Positions 20,345 to 31,031 of a stretch of DNA of 64,000 bases are shown piece after piece. The stretch covers positions 1-64,000 of the forward strand of contig SKCR01021095.1 of NCBI GenBank assembly GCA_019454045.1. The letters are read 5' to 3'. Position 1 is the first letter of the stretch. Each line of letters opens with the position of its first letter. The stretch comes from Zanthoxylum bungeanum. Taxonomy: Eukaryota; Streptophyta; Magnoliopsida; Sapindales; Rutaceae. The position numbers and the translations under genes were made by a program. The notes below the pieces were generated by a model. It saw nothing but the letters and a program-made list of their open reading frames with translations, did no database searches and was not told the origin of the DNA.

Positions 20345-22333
20345 TGTTGGACAATTATGACCGATAGCATCACTATTTGTACAGAACATGGTGTTGTTGT
20401 ACAAATTAACTATGTGATAAAGGAAATTGCTCTTTTATCATTTTTATTAGATTACCAAGATGTATAAATGATAAAAGGTCCTTATGATTAGTTCCGGATT
20501 AATATGATATGAGACAGTATCAATCCACGAAGGTTTAATTATTAAATATCCCTAGTCAGAGTATTATCGAGATTGGACATCGATAATGCGAAAATGACTA
20601 GTATTACACTTGTGCGCGTTGTAGGAGCATAACGATATAGTTCTCATATATTTGGGTATAGGATACTCATGCAAGTGTAATAGGAGGTTGTGTTTACCGA
20701 TGGTACAGAAACTGCTTCGCTCTGGATAGAAACCTCGGAATTCCATTGGTAGTATGACTATGAGTATATGGAAGTTCGAATCAGGGTAGGTGTATTTGGT
20801 CTTAACCTGAGACTTGCACCGCTAATACTTGTGACAATCAATATACTTTGGTTTTGGTCATCCAGGGCTTTAACCGGTTATGTGTACTCCTCTTCTGGGT
20901 ATATTGAGAATCGTAGTGTATTGGGTGTGATGTCAAGACGGAAGTATCACTCCAGTCATAGTGGAGATGAAGGTCACGTAGGATACGGGACTGGTGCTCT
21001 TATATGCTGCAGTTATTGGGATATTATGACTACGTCATGTATATCTGATTATATAGACTAGTTACCAGAGATCCGATATGTGCTTCGTACGAGGCAAACA
21101 TAATTCCAGCCCCAGGCCTAGCATGTGACATCTGATACTGGATCGTAATACGCAATACTACGTATACTACGCCTGATATAGATCACTTATTCCTGTAAGG
21201 ATATTTCTGGAGAATTGGGTAGGCACGATGCTTTACTAGAAGCCAACCATGTCTTGTAAATCGGTAAAAATGTAATACTATGTATGTACGTGTTCGGATA
21301 GTCCGACGACCAGATTTACTACCAACATATCCGGGGATCTCATGGGTCGCTTCCTGAAGATTCATCGATGACGTATGACTCACACTTTATTAATCTGGGA
21401 TTAATTAGGTGAGAGAGAAAATTAATCTGGGATTAACTACGGAGATATTTTATCTGGGATAAAATATCATTTAAAGAGAGAGAACGATTAATTGGAATTA
21501 ATCGATAAAATAATATATTCGATATATTATACGAAATTGGATTTCGACGCGGAATTAAAATTAGATTTTAATTCGGGTGAACGAGTTAATTTAGAATTAA
21601 TTCGTTAGCGACGTGAATAGTAATATTGCTAGGCATAATTATTTAATTAAATTAGATTTAATTACGTCGCAACGGAAAATTCGTTAATTCGGAATTAGCG
21701 AACCCAAGCCCGGGAGTGTTTGCGGGGCCACTCACATTTCAAATTCAATTGCGGCCCACAAGTCACATCAAGCGTCAAATCATTTGTCACTTTGATTGAT
21801 GTGATGTCTAGTCACTTTGAGTGATGTGACAACTTGTCACTTGTGATTGATGGTGGTAGTTGGATGGCTTAAATGCCATTTACCAAATTTTGAATTTGGT
21901 ATATCTTTTATTGATTTTTTGAAAATCAAACCAACCAACACCACTTCTCTTCCTCTCTCTCCCTCTCATGCCCAAGGGGCCATTTGCTTCTTCTCTTTTT
22001 CTGCAATTACCGAGAGTTTGGAGAAGTGATAAGAAATTTTGTGGCAAAATTTCAAGAGTGCTAGCACACATTCGGGGTCTTGCGAAGGTGATAGGGAAAC
22101 CCACCCGTGAGCATGGAATGCACACCCAAGCTTGGAGCTTGGCTGAGCAAATGGAGGACAAAAATGGAGCCCAAAACCGTGAGCATCATGGAGCCAAAGC
22201 TTGAAGAGTTTTGTTGTTCCTCGCATCGCAAAAGCCGATCGTTGTAAGTATGATTCCGCCATACTTTTACGAGCATTCACATACATGTTTCATTGCTTGA
22301 AATCGATCCCGGGACTATAATAGAAACCCAACA
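20345..22333 (+). repeat. Copia family A LTR (1989 bp)
   Basis: It starts TGTTGGACAATTATGACC and ends AGAAACCCAACA. On the left it follows a polypurine tract (it reads as a 3' LTR of the remnant before it) and on the right it is followed by gag (it also reads as the 5' LTR of the next element). Such shared LTRs usually come from recombination between tandem elements. Confidence 0.87.
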
Positions 22334-23065
22334 ATATGAATCTCAGAATTATTCTTGGATCCGAGAAGTTACTCTACACTATGGAGTGACCTCTTGGGCC
22401 TATGCCCCGATCTGATCAGTTACTTGAGCTAGAGCTTTGGAAGACTCATAGCGATGACAATGCGACTGCTCAATCGGTAATGCTTGCCGCTATGACTCCG
22501 TAATTCCGTCGTCAAAACAAGGGATTGGATCCCTATGAGATGATGGCGAAAATGCACGATCTTCACCGATCTAATCTTAGATCGCAAAGAAATGAGTTGC
22601 AGAAAAAGCTCTTCCGCGCTCGAATGTCAGAGGGTACGTCTGTTGAGCACCATGTGTCACAGATGATTGCTGACATTGAGCAGCTCAGACAGATGGGCAT
22701 AGTCTTCGAGGCTGAGACTTCAGTAGATTTGATCCTACAGTCTCTCCCCGACACTTGGAGTGGGTTCATCATGAACTACAACATGTTGAACCAAGACCAA
22801 ACTCTTGGAGAGTTGATGTCCACTCTGCGTGAGGCAGAAAAGGAGCTCCTTAAGGGCAAGAAGCACGAGGCGCACTTCACTTCAACATCTCAGACTCCGA
22901 GGGCTTGGCCCAATGTGACTGGAGGTGTAACGAAGAAGAAGAAAAAGAAGGGCAAGACCAAATCGTCAAAGGGTTCTGGGAAACCTAAGGATAAATCCCA
23001 AGATGTATGTCTGCAGTGCGGGAAGCGGGGTCACTAGAAGCATGACTGTCGTGAGTACAAGGCAC
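22334..23065 (+). pseudogene. Copia family A gag, leaderless
   Basis: The gag sequence MNLRIILGSEK starts directly after the LTR end, so PBS and about 2.2 kb of leader are deleted and the copy cannot prime its own reverse transcription. Domains are as in the minus-strand copy: LELELWKTHSDDN, the UBN2-type region (22525-22900), a Lys-rich segment and zinc knuckle CLQCGKRGH-KHDC, where the Trp codon TGG has become TAG. Other stops lie near 22388 and 22502. The open part from 22525 to 23037 is 170 codons. Confidence 0.87.
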
Positions 23066-23399
23066 ACATGAAGGAAATCAAAGCGGGCAAGGCACCGGCT
23101 TCAGGTATGTTTGTTATAGAAATAAATATGTCTACTACTAGTTTTAAAATTGGATTTTTGATTCTGGTTGTGGAACTCATATATGTACTGATGTGCAAGA
23201 TCTACAGATTAGTAGGAGACTGGCCTCAGGAGAGATGGACCACCGCGTTGGAAATGGGACACGATTCGCCGTTTTGGCCGTTGGGACTTTTGTTTTGGTA
23301 CTGGCCTCAGGGCATGTACTTAAACTATCAGATTGTTATTATGTACCTAGTTTTACTAGGAATATTATTTATGTATCTATGTTAACCCCATGTGGGTAT
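23066..23399 (+). pseudogene. Copia protease, N-terminal part, interrupted
   Basis: The sequence encodes the IFDSGCGTHICTDVQ active-site region, but a one-base deletion in the preceding A run shifts the frame. It continues through SGHVLKLSDCYYVPSFTRN and stops at 23399, where a 12.6-kb LTR element is inserted. The protease resumes at 35993. Confidence 0.82.
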
Positions 23400-24345
23400 T
23401 GTGGGACACATAAACTGGGCGACGCATGCTGTCCCGGGCTCGCGGCCCGGTTGGGAGTACGGAGTAGCCCGCGGGGGACTAAACCGGAGAATAATGGAGT
23501 CGCCACCCGGTGTGAACCGGGAAAATGATTTAAGGCCGCACTCAACCCTCGCAAGGGAAGACCTCAAACCGTTGGGTTCAGAATGGTCCCTTACTTATGT
23601 CACTTGTAATAAAATAATTTGTGCAATAATCTAACCAAGCCTAAGCAACATATTTCCAAGGACAATTTTACTCCTAAGTTCGCATGCATAAAATAAACCA
23701 TTATAACGACAATATCATACAATAATCTCATGGCATACCTTAATTATATAATGTGGAAAATAAAGAACAAAACTAAACATAATGCGAATTTCCCACGCGA
23801 AATAAATGACTAATCATGCTTGAAAATGAACAACTAAATGGGCTAAATCATGCTTAAGAACCAAGTAGCGAATATTAAACAAATCAAAACAACATAAAAC
23901 AAAATATGCGCCGTTTACTAAAGTGGTACGTGGAGTTGTATCACGAGTACAGATCATACTACCGTCCATTCGAATCGGCTTTGAAATTTATGTCCGGGTT
24001 TCCATCCTATCTACCAAGAGAGGCGACACATTTTTCATTTTATCCAAGGGCCACAATCATGCATTATTCCATAATACTTACATTTTCATCTACTCAAGGG
24101 CCACAACATGCATTTTAACATAATAATCATGAGAACAATACTCAATAAATAATAAAAATAAAACTGAACGAGTGTGAAAAATACCCTCAGGTCTAACCTT
24201 TTTTGCCGACTTTCAGACTTGCGTTTCACGGAGATCGGAAGGGTAAAGCTCCTCAACTTCTCCGGTTCACTGGTTTAGCGTCTTAGCTCGCTGTTTTCGT
24301 CGCTGTTTTCACTCCATTTTGCTGCTGTTTTATTGCTGATTTTCG
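23400..24345 (-). repeat. LARD LTR, 3' half, minus orientation
   Basis: It is a direct repeat of 33232-34110. In canonical (minus) orientation it ends TATGTCCCACA. It contains a PBS-like TGGCGACTCCA at 23505-23495. The right edge, at the gtttagcgtcttagctcgctg segment, joins an oppositely oriented LTR end. Confidence 0.75.
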
Positions 24346-24460
24346 TCGTTGTCTTGTCTCCGTTTTCGAGGCCCGGTTTAGTCCCCTGCGGGCTACTCCG
24401 TACTCCCAACCGGGCCGCGAGCCTGGGACAGCATGCGTCGCCCAGTTTCTATGTCCCACA
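24346..24460 (+). repeat. LARD LTR end, plus orientation
   Basis: This is the reverse complement of 23400-23490 (shared cggtttagtccc, ggctactccgtactcccaac and cagcatgcgtcgcccag). Together they form a 0.9-kb loop with about 85-base inverted arms. It joins directly to the PBS. Confidence 0.75.
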
Positions 24461-24463
24461 GTC

Positions 24464-24481
24464 TGGCGACTCCACTGGGGA
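24464..24481 (+). promoter_or_regulatory. Tat/Ogre-type PBS (tRNA-Arg)
   Basis: TGGCGACTCCACTGGGGA lies three bases after the LTR end CCCACA. It is complementary to the 3' end of a plant tRNA-Arg that ends CCCCAGTGGAGTCG plus CCA, from my knowledge of that tRNA. Confidence 0.78.
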
Positions 24482-24846
24482 TAGAGAATCGGCCGAAACG
24501 AAATGCCCCGTAATAATGTCTTGTAATATTATGATTTGTGCTTTAATTAATTGTGTCTATTGTGAGTTAAAAGGGGTTTAATCAAAGGCATTTTGAGGCT
24601 AGGTAATGGTTTGGTGTCTTCTTTCACTCACTACCTTTCTAGAAGGAAAAGCCGTGAAGGCACCTATATAGCCATCTACTCGTAGCCTATTGTGATGGAC
24701 TAATTTGGAGGACTCGTTGTTTATTCCTAACACCAAGCGATAAGAGCCTAAGAGGCTTGGGTATTTAAGTGAGCCTCGCTCCACCCTCCCTCTGGGGAAT
24801 CTACAACGGGAAGTCCATTTGACAGTCAGTCACACACCATAGCTAG

Positions 24847-25134
24847 TTGGCACGTACCTTAGTGTATAAAAAAAGGTGCGCTCACTTGGTCGCTCGAACC
24901 CTTGAGTGGGGAGACCTAGTTATGGGCCATCCTTCACCGGTGAGAGCCTTTGTCTACACTCTTGCAAACCCACACGTAGACCGGGGTTGTATGACCTATA
25001 GCAACTATTTCCTTGTGTTTGTGGGCCATCCTCATTTGGATGCAGTTGGACTTCTTGTCAGAAATGTGAACTTGTTGGGCCATTTAAACTGGGACGAGTT
25101 CGTATCCTATGACAATTGGGCCAAAAGCTTCTGA
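24847..25134 (+). CDS. Unrecognised 95-codon ORF in LARD left arm
   Basis: I do not recognise this protein. It contains GHPSPVRAFVYTLANPHVD, GCMTYSNYFLVFVGHPHLD and LLVRNVNLLGHLNWDEFVSY. An almost identical stretch is open on the minus strand at 32828-32571, differing at a few residues in the shared part. That may only reflect recent duplication of the arm, not selection. The region also overlaps the first unit of a degenerate nucleotide repeat (ttgggccatttaaactggga), which argues for non-coding. It could be a relict ORF or chance. Confidence 0.2.
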   Translation: MARTLVYKKRCAHLVARTLEWGDLVMGHPSPVRAFVYTLANPHVDRGCMTYSNYFLVFVGHPHLDAVGLLVRNVNLLGHLNWDEFVSYDNWAKSF

Positions 25135-25490
25135 AATGTCGATGGGCCGCTCTGTAGAAATTATTGCTTTATGACTGGATTATCTATTATTTGCTTATGT
25201 TTGGGAACATTGTCATTTGGATCCATTCGTACCTTTGTCATGAGGTATGGGCTTGTTGGGCCATTTAAACTGGGACAAGAACGTATCTTATGATGATTGG
25301 GCCAAAAGCTTCTAAAACGCCAATGGGCCATTATATGTTTGTGTTTAGGAACGTTATCATTTGGATATAGTTCGACTTCTTGCCATGAGATGTGAACTTG
25401 TTGGGCCATTTAAACTGGGATGAGTTCACTCCTATGAAAGTTAGCTCAAAAGCTTCTAAAATGATGATGGGCCGATTTGTGTGAAAATTT
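25000..25490 (+). repeat. Three degenerate repeats around ttgggccatttaaactggga
   Basis: The phrase ttgggccatttaaactggga recurs near 25075, 25255 and 25402, each followed by an attgggccaaaagcttcta-like phrase. Spacing is about 180 and 145 bases. The minus arm has the same three near 32285, 32430 and 32610. Confidence 0.7.
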
Positions 25491-25853
25491 TAATGAGTTG
25501 ATATATTTCTTGTATCGCATGCTCTCATGCATGACATGCACCTCATGCATACATGCACCATGTTAACCCCCTTTTTGTCTTGAAAGCCATCATAGATACC
25601 CGTTGGTTAGGGAAGATGACAGACTTGTCAAAAGACCAAGCAGCCACCAAGAGTACCGGTAAAAGACCTAACCCAACGGGATAGGAAACTATTCATGCAT
25701 GCATGCATACACGTAACGTATCCTGCATTCCTTTTCGTGTTTGTTCTGTTTTGTAATAACAGGTTTCAGAGGAAAAAAGAAGAAAAGCGTCAAATACAAG
25801 CCAACCAGAAGCAGCAACAATACAATGTCAGCAGTCTTCATGAATGAATCACA

Positions 25854-26943
25854 GGGGCGAGGCCCATATCAGTATCAGTCTGGGGGCGAGGCCTATATCA
25901 GTATCAGTTGGGGGCAAGGCCCACAATAGTATCAGTCTGGGGGCGAGGCCTACATCAGTATCAGTCTGGGGGCGAGGCCCACATCAGTATCAGTCTGGGG
26001 GCGAGGCCCATATCAGTACCAGTCTGGGGGCCAGGCCCATAACAGTATCAGTTGGGGGCGAGGCCCATATCAGTATCAGTTGGGGGCGGGGCCCACATCA
26101 GTATCAGTTGGGGGTGAGGCCCACATCAGTATCAGTTTGGGGCGAGGCCCATATCAGTATCAGTTTGGGGCGAGGCCCATATCAGTATCAGTTGGGGGCG
26201 AGGCCCACATCAGTATCAGTTTGGGGCGAGGCCCATATCAGTATCAGTTGGGCGAGGCCATATCAGTATCAGTTGCAGACGAGGCCCATATCAGTATCAG
26301 TCTGGGGGCGAGGCCATTCATATCAGTAGTTGGAGAAGGCCCATATCAGTATCAGTCTGGGGGCGAGGCCCATATCAGTATCAGTCTGGGGGCGATGCCA
26401 TATCAGCAGTATCAGTCTGGGGGCGAGGCCTATATCAGTATCAGTTGGGGGTGAGGCCCACATCAGTATCAGTCTGGGGGCGAGGCCCATATCAGTACCA
26501 GTCGAGGGCGAGGCCCACATCAGTATCAGTTTGGGGCGAGACCCATATCAGTATCAGTTGGGGCGAGACCTATATCAGTATCAATCTAGGGGTGAGGCCC
26601 ACATCAGTATCAGCTTGGGGCAAGGCCCATATCAGTATTATTTTGGGGGCGAGGCCCATGTCAGTATCAGTTAGGGCTGAGGCCCACATCAGCATCAGTT
26701 TGGGGATGAGTCCCAGGGCTGAGGCCTACATTAGTATCAGTTTGGGGGATGATTCCCAGGGCCGAGGCCCACATGAGTATCAGTTTGGGGATGAGTCCCA
26801 ATGGTCGAGGCCCACATCCGCATCAGTTTGGGGGCGAGGCCCATATCAGTATCAGTTTGGGGGCGAGGCCCATATCAGTGTTAGTTTGGGGGCGAGGCCA
26901 ACATCAGTGTCGGTTTAGGGGGCGAAAGCCCACATCAGCATCA
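25854..26943 (+). repeat. 28/29-bp minisatellite, left arm (~38 units)
   Basis: The unit is gcgaggcccatatcagtatc plus agtctgggg (29 bases) or shorter variants with agttgggg/agtttggg (28). Mixed unit lengths rotate the frame, and all three plus-strand frames stay open for long stretches, giving peptides of the GARPISVSVW / GRGPYQYQ / GEAHISIS type. Toward the right end, units carry an extra gatgagtcccaggg segment. Tandem repeats are known in untranslated regions of Tat/Ogre-lineage elements. Confidence 0.9.
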
Positions 26944-27040
26944 TGTATCCATGCATACATGCATACATATCACATACATACATTTTTATTTTGTTCGCCG
27001 GATTGTAGCGGTAAAGACCATCTCATCAAGCAACAGATGC

Positions 27041-27428
27041 CGAAAATGGCGTTCCAAAATGGAGCACACACAACAAATGCCGAAAATGGCGTTCCAAAAT
27101 GGACCACACACAGTAAATTCCGAAAATGGCGTTCCAAAATAGAGCACACGCAACAGATGCCGAAAATGGCGTTCCAAAATGGAGCACACACAGAAAATGC
27201 TGAAAATGGCGTTCCAAAATGGAACACACGTAACAGATGTCGAAAATGGCGTTCCAAAATGGATCACACACAACAAATGCCGAAAATGGAGTTCCAAAAT
27301 AGAGCACACATAGCAAATGCCGAAAATGGCGTTCCAAAATGGAGCACACGCAACAGATGCCGAAAATGGCGTTCCAAAATGGAGCACACACAACAGATGC
27401 CGAAAATGGCACTCCAAAAATGGAGCAC
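27041..27428 (+). repeat. 40-bp minisatellite, left arm (~9.7 units)
   Basis: Units are in exact 40-base register from 27041: cgaaaatggcgttccaaaat followed by ggagcacacacaacagatgc, with scattered substitutions. A partial tenth unit ends near 27428. Three-frame translation gives a 40-residue period. No spacers separate the units. Confidence 0.92.
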
Positions 27429-27581
27429 GGTTCGGGAATGAACCAGGGGTTGCAGCACCTCACCACCAAATCAACTCAACTCAACACATGGCAAGTCAAG
27501 TGGCTGCTGGCGAGCCAGGTAAGTAAGAATGCATTGCATAACTTTGATAGGATTGTCACTGTTACACATTACACAAGTCCC

Positions 27582-27598
27582 ATCAAAGTGGGGGCGAC
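27582..27598 (+). promoter_or_regulatory. LARD polypurine tract, left arm
   Basis: The string atcaaagtgggggcgac abuts the LTR start, which here reads TTTAGGCACTGC instead of TGTAGGCACTGC. The same tract lies at 34214-34230 (plus) and 29362-29378 (minus), each against the LTR start. Confidence 0.75.
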
Positions 27599-29250
27599 TT
27601 TAGGCACTGCATTTTTGCATGTAAGACCCGATGATGAGTCTCATTTGGAGGCACTACCTTTTAAGTCGAGAGAGCCACGGGAAACGGACGTGGAATGGAA
27701 TCGGGGTTTTGTTGGATTTTATTTCGCTTGTTTGCTTCGGGTTCGCTTGTTGGACCTTTGTTTTAAAATACACCCTTAGCCTTTGCCCAAAACTACACCA
27801 AGCCCAATCCAATAAATAAATTAAAACATTTAAAATGCATGTCACAAATTAAATTAAACCAATTAAAATAAATCTAAATTAAATTAAACATTAACTAAAT
27901 AAAATATTAATTAAATTGATATACCAAATTAAATAAGACATAAAATATAATCATTACCAAAATTAAAATAAATCACTTCCTAATTTAATAAATCATTCAC
28001 CAATTTAAAATATTTACTCACCTAATTAACAAATTAAATGCCTAATTAACACCAATCAAATATTCAACCTTCATAATTCACCAAATTTGTCCCCCAATCA
28101 AATAATTGATTTTCCTTGTGTGACACTAATTGGTCTCCTTCCTATTCAAATCCATGCAAACCCTAGCTTCTCACTATAAAAATAACACATTCCCAACCCT
28201 AATCCTCCTCCTCTCTTACGGTAAAAAAGCCAACAAAAACAGAAAAATAATAAACCCTAGAACACGGCAAAACCCTAAGCTCTCGTGCAGCTCTCCTCTC
28301 TCAAAAACACACACGGCAGTGGCCAAAGTAAACCCTAGACACAGCTAAACACGTAGCTTTCACGGCCACCTAGCACTCACCCCCTCACAAAGCCTTACAA
28401 AACATTAGCCCTCCATGCAAACAGAGGCACAAAACCAAGCCGCGACAACCCTTCAATCAGCCCTTTAATTGACTAAGCCAGACCCTACACTCCACGTAGC
28501 CTACATACACATTAAGCCCTCAACCGACACAACAAAAGCAAACAAGAACAACCCCTTAAACCTAGCCAACATTTCATTATCTCACTGCCACAATAACCTC
28601 CAATTTACCCTAGCTGACTTACGCCCCTAAGCTCACGTACTAGATCATTCACGCCCCCTAGAGCCCTTCATGGATCCACTGCCTCAGCTCACATAACGTC
28701 ACTAACCTTCACGCCATTATCCTCATTCACGCCAAAATAATGACCCCTCACACTGCCAGTGCACTGCAGTTCACGCACCTTAACCACCTCCAACACACAC
28801 GCACAGCAGCCCTCTCTCCTTATCTCTCTCCACACCGACCAAATACAGCCCTCACGTACCCAAAATGGCCCTCGTCATGCATGAAACCCTAAGCAGCCAT
28901 TCATGTAGCCCAAAAAGAAAGCAAGCCACAGCCCTCCTTAACGCCCACTGAACGCAACAAAAAAAGCCATCTTCATGCATAGCCTTCACTCACAAGCCCC
29001 TAACACCGAAAACACCTCCCAAACTACCTCACAAACAACCGCATAATCTCCCTGAAATAAGCTTGAAACTGCCGCAAATAAAACCCCCGAAACAGCCCCC
29101 TAAACTGTCTCCATAACAGCCCCCACACACAGCTAAACAGTGGCCTAATACATCAAACACAGTGACCGAAAATCAGCAATTAAACAGGCAGCAAAACGGA
29201 GTGAAAACAGCAACCAAAACAGCGAAAACAGCGAGCTAAGACGCTAAATA
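27599..29250 (+). repeat. LARD LTR, 5' part, plus orientation
   Basis: It begins with the LTR start (one mismatch in the TG), continues through an AT-rich U3 (27780-28130), a TATA box (28175-28182) and a C-rich, CCCTA-containing transcribed part. It ends at agctaagacgctaa and then meets an inverted LTR tip. The whole 27599-29361 block is the reverse complement of 34231-35992, 1763 against 1762 bases. Confidence 0.78.
28175..28182 (+). promoter_or_regulatory. TATA box of LARD LTR
   Basis: The sequence cactataaaaataac precedes a pyrimidine-rich stretch (cctaatcctcctcctctc). The inverted copy has the matching box on the minus strand at 35416-35409. Confidence 0.6.
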
Positions 29251-29361
29251 AAATACCGATTCCATTCCGACGTCCGTTTCCGCGGCTCTCGCGACTTAAA
29301 AGGTAGTGCCTCCAAATGAGACTCATCATCGGGTCTTACATGCAAAAATGCAGTGCCTACA
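29251..29361 (-). repeat. LARD LTR 5' tip, minus orientation
   Basis: On the minus strand TGTAGGCACTGC starts at 29361. About 110 bases later it meets the plus-oriented LTR body. It forms an inverted pair with 27599-27700. Confidence 0.78.
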
Positions 29362-29544
29362 GTCGCCCCCACTTTGATGGGACTGTGTAATGTGTAACAG
29401 TGACAATCCTATCAAAGTTATGCAATGCATTCTTACTTACCTGGCTCGCCAGCTGCCACTTGACTTGCCATGTGTTGAGTTGAGTTGATTGATTTGGTGG
29501 TGAGGTGCTGCAACCCCTGGTTCATTCCCGAACAGTGCTCCATT

Positions 29545-29900
29545 TTTGGAGTGCCATTTTCGGCATCTGTTGTGTGTGCTCCATTTTGGATCGCCATTTT
29601 CGGCATCTGTTGCGTGTGCTCCATTTTGGAACGCCATTTTCGGCATTTGCTACGTGTGCTCCATTTGGAACGCCATTTTCGGGCATTGGTGTGGTGTGAT
29701 CCATTTTGGAACGCCATTTTCGACATCTGTTACGTGTGTTCCATTTTGGAACGCCATTTTCGGCATTTGCTGTGTGTGCGGCATTTTGGAACTCCATTTT
29801 CTGCATTGTTGCGTGTGCTCCATTTTGGAACGCCATTTTCGGCATTTGCTGTGTGTGTGCTCCATTTTGGAACGCCATTTTCGGCATCTGTTGCTTGATG
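29545..29900 (-). repeat. 40-bp minisatellite, right arm
   Basis: About nine units of the same 40-base repeat lie on the minus strand, with more indels than in the left arm (for example a lost base near 29665 and a 2-base gain near 29853). Confidence 0.88.
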
Positions 29901-29982
29901 AGATGGTCTTTACCGCTACAATCCTGCGAACAAAATAAAAATTGTATGTATGTGATATGTATGCATGTATGCATGGATGCAT

Positions 29983-30840
29983 GATGCTGATGTGGGCTTC
30001 GCCCCCTAAACCGACACTGATGTGAGCCTCGCCGCCAAACTGACACTGATATGGGCCTCAGCCCTGGGAATCATCCCCCAAACTGATACTGATGTGGGCC
30101 TCAGCCCTGGGACTCATCCCCAAACTGATGATGATGTGGGCCTCGGCCCTAACTGATACTACTGACATGGGCCTCGCCCCCAGAATAATACTGATATTGG
30201 CTCGCCCCAAGCTGATACTGATGTGGGCCTCGCCCCCAGATTGATTGATACTGATATGGGTCTCGCCCCAACTGATACTGATATGGGTCTCGCCCGAAAC
30301 TGATACTGATGTGGGCCTCACCCTCGACTGGTACTGATATGGGCCTCGCTCCCAGACTGATACTGATGTGGGCCTTACCCCCAACTGATACCGATATGGG
30401 CCTCGCCCCCAGACTGATACTGCTGATATGGGCCTCGCCCCCAGACTGATACTGATATGGGCCTCGCCCCCAGACTGATACTGATATGGGCCTTGCCTCC
30501 AACTAATACTGATATGGGCCTCGCCCCCAGAGTGATACTGATATGGGCCTTACCCCAAACTGATACTGATGTGGGCCTCGCCCCCAACTGATACTGATAT
30601 GGGCCTCGCCCCAAACTGATACTGATGTGGGCCTCGCCCCAAACTGATACTGATGTGGGCCTCGCCCCCAACTGATACTGATGTGGGCCCCACCCCCAAC
30701 TGATACTGATATGGTCCTCGCCCCCACTGATACTGTTCTGGGCCTTGCCCCCAGACTGGTACTGATAGGGGCCTCACCCCCAGACTGATACTGATGTGGG
30801 CCTCGCCCCCAGACTGATACTGATATTGGCCTCGCCCCCT
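29983..30840 (-). repeat. 28/29-bp minisatellite, right arm, block 1
   Basis: About 30 units are present, with the unit on the minus strand. The antisense (plus) strand carries frequent TGA within ctgatactgat, so only the canonical orientation is stop-poor. Confidence 0.88.
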
Positions 30841-31031
30841 GTGATTCATTCCTGAAGACTGCTGACATTGTACTGTTGCTGCTTCTGGTTGGCTTGTATT
30901 TGACGCTTTCTCTTTTTTCCTCTGAAACATGTTATTACAAAACAGAACAAACACGAAAAGGAATGCATGATACGTTACGTGTATGCATGCATGCATGAAT
31001 GAGTTTCCTATCCCGTTGGGTTAGGTCTTTC

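Larger units (their letters stand above)
24461..27598 (+). other. LARD internal region, left arm
   Basis: The arm runs from PBS to polypurine tract and contains a short conserved ORF (24847-25134), three degenerate ~145-180-base repeats (about 25000-25490), a 28/29-bp minisatellite (25854-26943), a 40-bp minisatellite (27041-27428) and a common 3' end (27480-27598). No retrotransposon protein motif is visible. Confidence 0.78.

Noticed and set aside
23480..23520. tRNA-Arg gene fragment at tggagtcgccacccgg
   Set aside because: Only the 11-base PBS complement is present, without D-arm, anticodon arm or T-arm; it is better explained as a PBS-like string in the LTR.
23369..23634. GC-rich ORFs at the left LARD LTR end, also near 33189-33466
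   Set aside because: They overlap LTR termini and change ends with single-base differences between copies.
25854..27428. CRISPR-like arrays of short direct repeats
   Set aside because: Units are contiguous without unique spacers, lie in a plant LTR element and have minisatellite-type unit variation.
25844..27441. Long GARPISVSV / QNGAHTTDAENG repetitive proteins
   Set aside because: Every sense frame is open because the repeat units lack stops and their lengths rotate the frame; there is no non-repeat domain or plausible start.
26970..27469. Cys/Phe-rich ORFs antisense to the 40-bp array
   Set aside because: They are mirror translations of the same 40-base repeat in several frames, not independent genes.
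28130..28348. 72-codon ORF after the TATA box of the LARD LTR
   Set aside because: Low-complexity leader-like sequence (CCCTA-rich); no evidence for translation.
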